From Pararhizobium sp. A13 (lineage in GTDB: Bacteria > Pseudomonadota > Alphaproteobacteria > Rhizobiales > Rhizobiaceae), in contig NZ_CP149510.1 of assembly GCF_040126305.1 (NCBI RefSeq), positions 2,615,001-2,679,000 of the forward strand: a DNA stretch of 64,000 bases. Reading direction: 5' to 3'. The translations under genes and the position numbers were made by a program. Positions 61,396 to 64,000 of the stretch are shown piece by piece. Position 1 is the stretch's first letter. Each line of letters begins with the position of its first letter. A model generated the notes under the pieces. That model was not told the DNA's origin. It made no database searches and worked only from the letters and a program-made list of their open reading frames with translations.

Positions 61396-61696
61396 GCGAA
61401 GCAGGACCAGTGTCCGCCGCGTCGGTGGCCGTGATCTATGCGTATCGGCGAAAAACCGCAAGAGTGTTTGCAAAGATTTTTTGATTTTTTTGCAGGCGGC
61501 CGCGAACAAACCCGGCAACAAGGCGATGAACGCGTTGTGGAAAACGGCAGGGACTTCGATACGGCGAAAGGCGGCGCGCCGGTCGATGAACGCGTCAGGG
61601 AGAGGAGCGGCTCCCCAGTCTCTGGCGCAATTTCCATTGCGCTTTTTCGCCCCTGTGGAAACAATTCGCCGGCTGTCATCGTTTTGTCTCCAAACC
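61396..61696. other. Gap between tRNA-Val and the tRNA-Asp promoter
   Basis: About 300 bases without a supported gene. It includes the tRNA-Val promoter at its left edge and an A/T-rich run (GATTTTTTGATTTTTTT near 61474). Open frames here lack any family signature. Confidence 0.5.
61433..61461 (-). promoter_or_regulatory. Candidate promoter of tRNA-Val
   Basis: On the minus strand TTGCGG (61461-61456), 17 bases, TAGATC (61438-61433), 41 bases before the tRNA 5' end. Confidence 0.45.
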
Positions 61697-61699
61697 TGC

Positions 61700-61728
61700 T
61701 TGACACTAAAAGACGAACCCCGTAGTTA
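61700..61728 (+). promoter_or_regulatory. Promoter of the tandem tRNA-Asp genes
   Basis: TTGACA (61700-61705), 17 bases, TAGTTA (61723-61728). Transcription should start near 61735, about 60 bases before the first tRNA. No promoter-like sequence is seen in the 49-base spacer between the tRNAs, so both are probably made from this one. Confidence 0.65.
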
Positions 61729-61796
61729 GCCGCTCATCGAAACGGCCAGTCCGGTTCGAGCGGATGCGAAAGCATTCGGATTGCTTGAAATGAAGT

Positions 61797-61873
61797 GCGG
61801 GTGTAGCTCAGTCGGTTAGAGTGCCGGCCTGTCACGCCGGAGGTCGCGGGTTCGAGCCCCGTCACTCGCGCCA
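61797..61873 (+). tRNA. tRNA-Asp(GTC), copy 1
   Basis: GCGGGTG pairs with CACTCGC, then G and encoded CCA. The anticodon arm CCGGC-CTGTCAC-GCCGG gives GTC. 77 bases. The sequence is identical to the copy 126 bases downstream. Confidence 0.97.
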
Positions 61874-61922
61874 TTTCAAGGAAAGCGCTTTTGCGCCAAT
61901 CCGGGTTTTCCATCCACAGTGC

Positions 61923-61999
61923 GCGGGTGTAGCTCAGTCGGTTAGAGTGCCGGCCTGTCACGCCGGAGGTCGCGGGTTCGAGCCCCGTCACTCGCGCCA
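61923..61999 (+). tRNA. tRNA-Asp(GTC), copy 2
   Basis: Base-for-base identical over 77 positions to the first copy, with different flanks beyond the CCA. A T-rich stretch (ATTTTTCTCTTTAAAATC) follows and may end the transcript. Confidence 0.97.
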
Positions 62000-62606
62000 T
62001 TTTTCTCTTTAAAATCAAAAAATTCACGATACGGAAAACAGCGAAGCGGCTCTGCCGCGCGCAGCCGCTCGGACCGATCTTTCAGATGTCGATCGATCGT
62101 GGTTTGAGGTGGATGCAAAGCTCTATGGCCGCTGCGATGATTTTCTGCCGCACGGTTTCCGCGGGTGAGTCTTCGATGTGCGGCGCGCGCTCGCGGGAAG
62201 GCAGATGCCTTGCGCCTATGCAAATCCAGGATAGTGGCTATGCGGTATTGCGGCATCTCCAAGGTCGTAAGGCAGCGCCATCGGCTCACCCCCATTTTTG
62301 CGTCCAGCCCACGATTTCAATCGATTTTACCGCGCGCGACCATATGTCTCTGGGTTGTCGGGCAAGGCGGTTGCGGTCTGTGGTGCCTCCTTCCGTGGAG
62401 GTTTTGCGGGATTTGCGCGTGCCTGCGCGGGATGCTAGCTTTTGGCCGGCCTTCATTCCGCCCGTAGAAGGGGATGAAAACCGTTCTGAAGGCTTGCACA
62501 GCGGCGCTGGCTGCGCTAACGACGGTGGCGTTGCAACATAATTTTTCGGCCTGTGAGCTTTGTTTTTGCGCTTCTCCAGCGCGCCTCGCAGGCAGGGACG
62601 GATACA
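62000..62606. other. 600-base gap before nuoA
   Basis: No gene is supported here. A minus-strand frame ending at 62085 reads SPAETVRQKIIAAAIELCIH and then LKPRSIDI, which looks protein-like, but it lacks a start within reach and no family was recognised. The nuo promoter must lie here but could not be placed. Longer open frames on both strands are high-GC artefacts. Confidence 0.45.
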
Positions 62607-62972
62607 ATGACAGACCTTCTCGGCTCCTATATTCCGATTGCGATTTTCATCGGCATTTCGTTGGTTATCGGCCTGGCGCTGCTGATTGCGCCGTTTGCCG
62701 TTGCCTACAAGGCGCCCGACGATGAAAAGCTGTCGGCCTACGAATGCGGCTTCAACGCATTCGACGACGCCCGCATGAAGTTCGACATCCGATTCTATCT
62801 CGTGTCGATTCTCTTCATCATCTTCGATCTTGAAGTGGCGTTCCTGTTCCCCTGGGCCGTTTCGTTCAAGGAGATGGGCTGGTTCGGTTTCTGGTCGATG
62901 ATGGTCTTCCTCGGTGTCCTCACCATCGGCTTTATCTATGAATGGAAGAAGGGAGCGCTGGAATGGAACTGA
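62607..62972 (+). CDS. nuoA: NADH-quinone oxidoreductase subunit A
   Basis: This 121-residue small membrane subunit of complex I has three helices ([40 protein letters not shown] and the last near residue 95). [20 protein letters not shown] is the conserved loop and the glutamate in FDLEVAFL is typical. The ATG at 62607 gives the family start [10 protein letters not shown]. The nuoB start overlaps its end by 10 bases. Confidence 0.97.
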   Translation: MTDLLGSYIPIAIFIGISLVIGLALLIAPFAVAYKAPDDEKLSAYECGFNAFDDARMKFDIRFYLVSILFIIFDLEVAFLFPWAVSFKEMGWFGFWSMMVFLGVLTIGFIYEWKKGALEWN

Positions 62973-63541
62973 CCTCCGGCACCACGCTCGTTGCGCCAAA
63001 GCCGAAAGGGATCGTCGATCCCTCGACCGGCAAGCCGATCGGCAGCAATGACAAATTCTTCGGCGAGATCAACAATGAGCTCGCCGACAAGGGTTTTCTG
63101 GTTACCTCGACGGACGAGCTGATCAATTGGGCCCGCACCGGCTCGCTGATGTGGATGACCTTCGGTCTGGCCTGTTGCGCGGTCGAAATGATGCAGATGT
63201 CGATGCCGCGTTACGACGCCGAGCGCTTCGGCTTTGCGCCGCGCGCCTCGCCGCGCCAGTCCGACGTGATGATCGTCGCCGGCACGCTGACCAACAAGAT
63301 GGCACCCGCTCTGCGCAAGGTCTACGACCAGATGCCCGAGCCGCGCTACGTCATCTCGATGGGCTCCTGTGCCAATGGCGGCGGCTATTATCATTATTCC
63401 TATTCGGTGGTGCGCGGCTGTGATCGCGTCGTGCCGGTCGATATCTATGTGCCAGGCTGTCCTCCCACGGCGGAGGCTCTCCTCTACGGGGTGCTTCTGC
63501 TGCAGAAGAAGATCCGCCGCACAGGCACGATCGAACGGTAA
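62963..63541 (+). CDS. nuoB: NADH-quinone oxidoreductase subunit B
   Basis: This 192-residue subunit carries the terminal [4Fe-4S] cluster N2. The ligands are two adjacent cysteines in [12 protein letters not shown] near residue 60, one in [18 protein letters not shown] near 125 and one in [12 protein letters not shown] near 155. It sits at the interface of the peripheral arm and the membrane next to quinone. The start at 62963 (GGAGCG upstream, inside the nuoA end) is chosen over 62942. Confidence 0.97.
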   Translation: MELTSGTTLVAPKPKGIVDPSTGKPIGSNDKFFGEINNELADKGFLVTSTDELINWARTGSLMWMTFGLACCAVEMMQMSMPRYDAERFGFAPRASPRQSDVMIVAGTLTNKMAPALRKVYDQMPEPRYVISMGSCANGGGYYHYSYSVVRGCDRVVPVDIYVPGCPPTAEALLYGVLLLQKKIRRTGTIER

Positions 63542-63558
63542 GGGCAGGGGACCTGATC

Positions 63559-64000
63559 ATGAGTGAAGCCCTGAACGCACTGGCGACCTACATCCGCGAA
63601 ACCCGCGGCGCGCTGATTTCCGACGCCACCATCACCTTCGGCGAACTGACGCTGACGGCGACCTCGGACAATCTGATTGCGCTTTTGACCTTCCTGCGTG
63701 ACGACGCCCGCTGCGGTTTCGTCAATTTTACCGATATCTGCGGTGTGGACTGGCCGCAGCGCCCCGACCGTTTCGATGTCGTCTATCATCTCCTGTCGCC
63801 GAAGCAGAACCTGCGCATCCGCATCAAGGTCGCGACCGGCGAAGACCAGCCGGTCCCGTCCGCCTGCGCCGTCTATCCGGGCGCCGACTGGTTCGAGCGG
63901 GAAGCCTACGACATGTACGGCATCCTCTTCACCGGCCATCCGGACCTGCGCCGTATCCTCACCGACTACGGTTTCGAGGGGTATCCGTTGCGCAAGGACT
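63559..64000 (+). CDS. nuoC: NADH-quinone oxidoreductase subunit C (cut by window end)
   Basis: The first ~147 codons of NuoC, open to the end of the window. It shows [20 protein letters not shown] near residue 55 and the conserved [20 protein letters not shown] near 110, then [18 protein letters not shown], the 30 kDa complex I signature. The GTP-independent alpha-type start [12 protein letters not shown] is at ATG 63559, 17 bases after the nuoB stop. It is part of the nuo operon continuing beyond the window. Confidence 0.96.
   Translation, partial: MSEALNALATYIRETRGALISDATITFGELTLTATSDNLIALLTFLRDDARCGFVNFTDICGVDWPQRPDRFDVVYHLLSPKQNLRIRIKVATGEDQPVPSACAVYPGADWFEREAYDMYGILFTGHPDLRRILTDYGFEGYPLRKD

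Noticed and set aside
61734..62027. Open frames across the two tRNA-Asp genes (both strands)
   Set aside because: Their repeated peptide (ARVTGLEPATSGVTGRHSN or its plus-strand counterpart) is the translation of the tRNA copies, a common false gene.
62286..62999. 237-residue minus-strand frame over the nuoA start
   Set aside because: It overlaps nuoA, is charged and repetitive and has no family features.

Overview
The window is a 64 kb stretch of core chromosome from a high-GC alphaproteobacterium, most likely a member of the Rhizobiaceae (Rhizobium/Agrobacterium/Neorhizobium group). This rests on gene content and order recognised by eye: ribH-nusB; hppA-bamE-like-Cbp3 chaperone-DUF177-plsX-fabH-ihfA-merR; a five-gene polysaccharide operon with a divergent Wzz/GumC gene; ctaA, type-2 argC, rplM-rpsI, clpP-clpX-lon-hupB; and the start of nuoABC, all in the arrangement familiar from rhizobia. 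No database search was possible, so family names come from motif recognition.

Layout. 0-5 kb: riboflavin genes (ribD end, ribE, ribH) and nusB, interrupted by three leftward genes (adenylate cyclase with TPRs, GNAT, cupin). 5-9 kb: an MFS permease and the K+-independent H+-pyrophosphatase hppA. 9-14 kb: envelope, respiration and lipid genes (BamE-like lipoprotein, bc1 chaperone, DUF177, plsX, fabH) followed by ihfA and a MerR-type regulator with a perfect 12-bp inverted repeat in front of it. 14-17.7 kb: small conserved genes, then a stretch of foreign-looking composition with a membrane-anchored DUF2726 nuclease-fold gene ending at tRNA-Pro(GGG), then an SNase-fold protein that has lost its catalytic residues. 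17.7-27.2 kb: a polysaccharide assembly locus (two GT4 glycosyltransferases, O-antigen-ligase/polymerase, sugar-phosphate transferase, Wza-type lipoprotein, divergent Wzz/GumC, CelD-type acetyltransferase) whose content matches the Agrobacterium unipolar polysaccharide (upp) / Rhizobium glucomannan attachment loci. 27-41 kb: housekeeping genes (phosphoesterase, ctaA, TauE exporter, argC, ureohydrolase, phhA with divergent Lrp regulator, rplM-rpsI, thioesterase, enoyl-CoA hydratase, EamA, CoA-binding protein, O-acetylhomoserine sulfhydrylase) plus an orphan HigA antitoxin and a decayed vapBC pair. 41-46 kb: cytochrome P450, EEP phosphodiesterase and PLD/cardiolipin synthase. 45-51 kb: the proteostasis block clpP-clpX-lon-hupB with clear terminators and structured leaders. 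51-60 kb: a decayed IS200-type element, a periplasmic phytase-like esterase, a MarR regulator with an apparently leaderless promoter, and a YhaO/YhaN (SbcCD-like) nuclease-ATPase pair. 60-64 kb: small genes, tRNA-Val(TAC), two identical tandem tRNA-Asp(GTC) genes and nuoA-nuoB-nuoC (cut by the window end).

How the genes fit together: most of the window is vertically inherited housekeeping. The accessory signals are the DUF2726 island at tRNA-Pro, the broken vapBC, the orphan HigA and the broken IS200 element. I did not find a clearly new multi-gene system. The best leads are the DUF2726 membrane protein at the tRNA, the catalytically degenerate members of known families (SNase-fold protein, Wzz with a broken P-loop), the leaderless marR, the palindrome before the MerR gene, and the long hairpin in the lon leader. 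An apparent frameshift in ribD at the left edge should be checked against raw reads.
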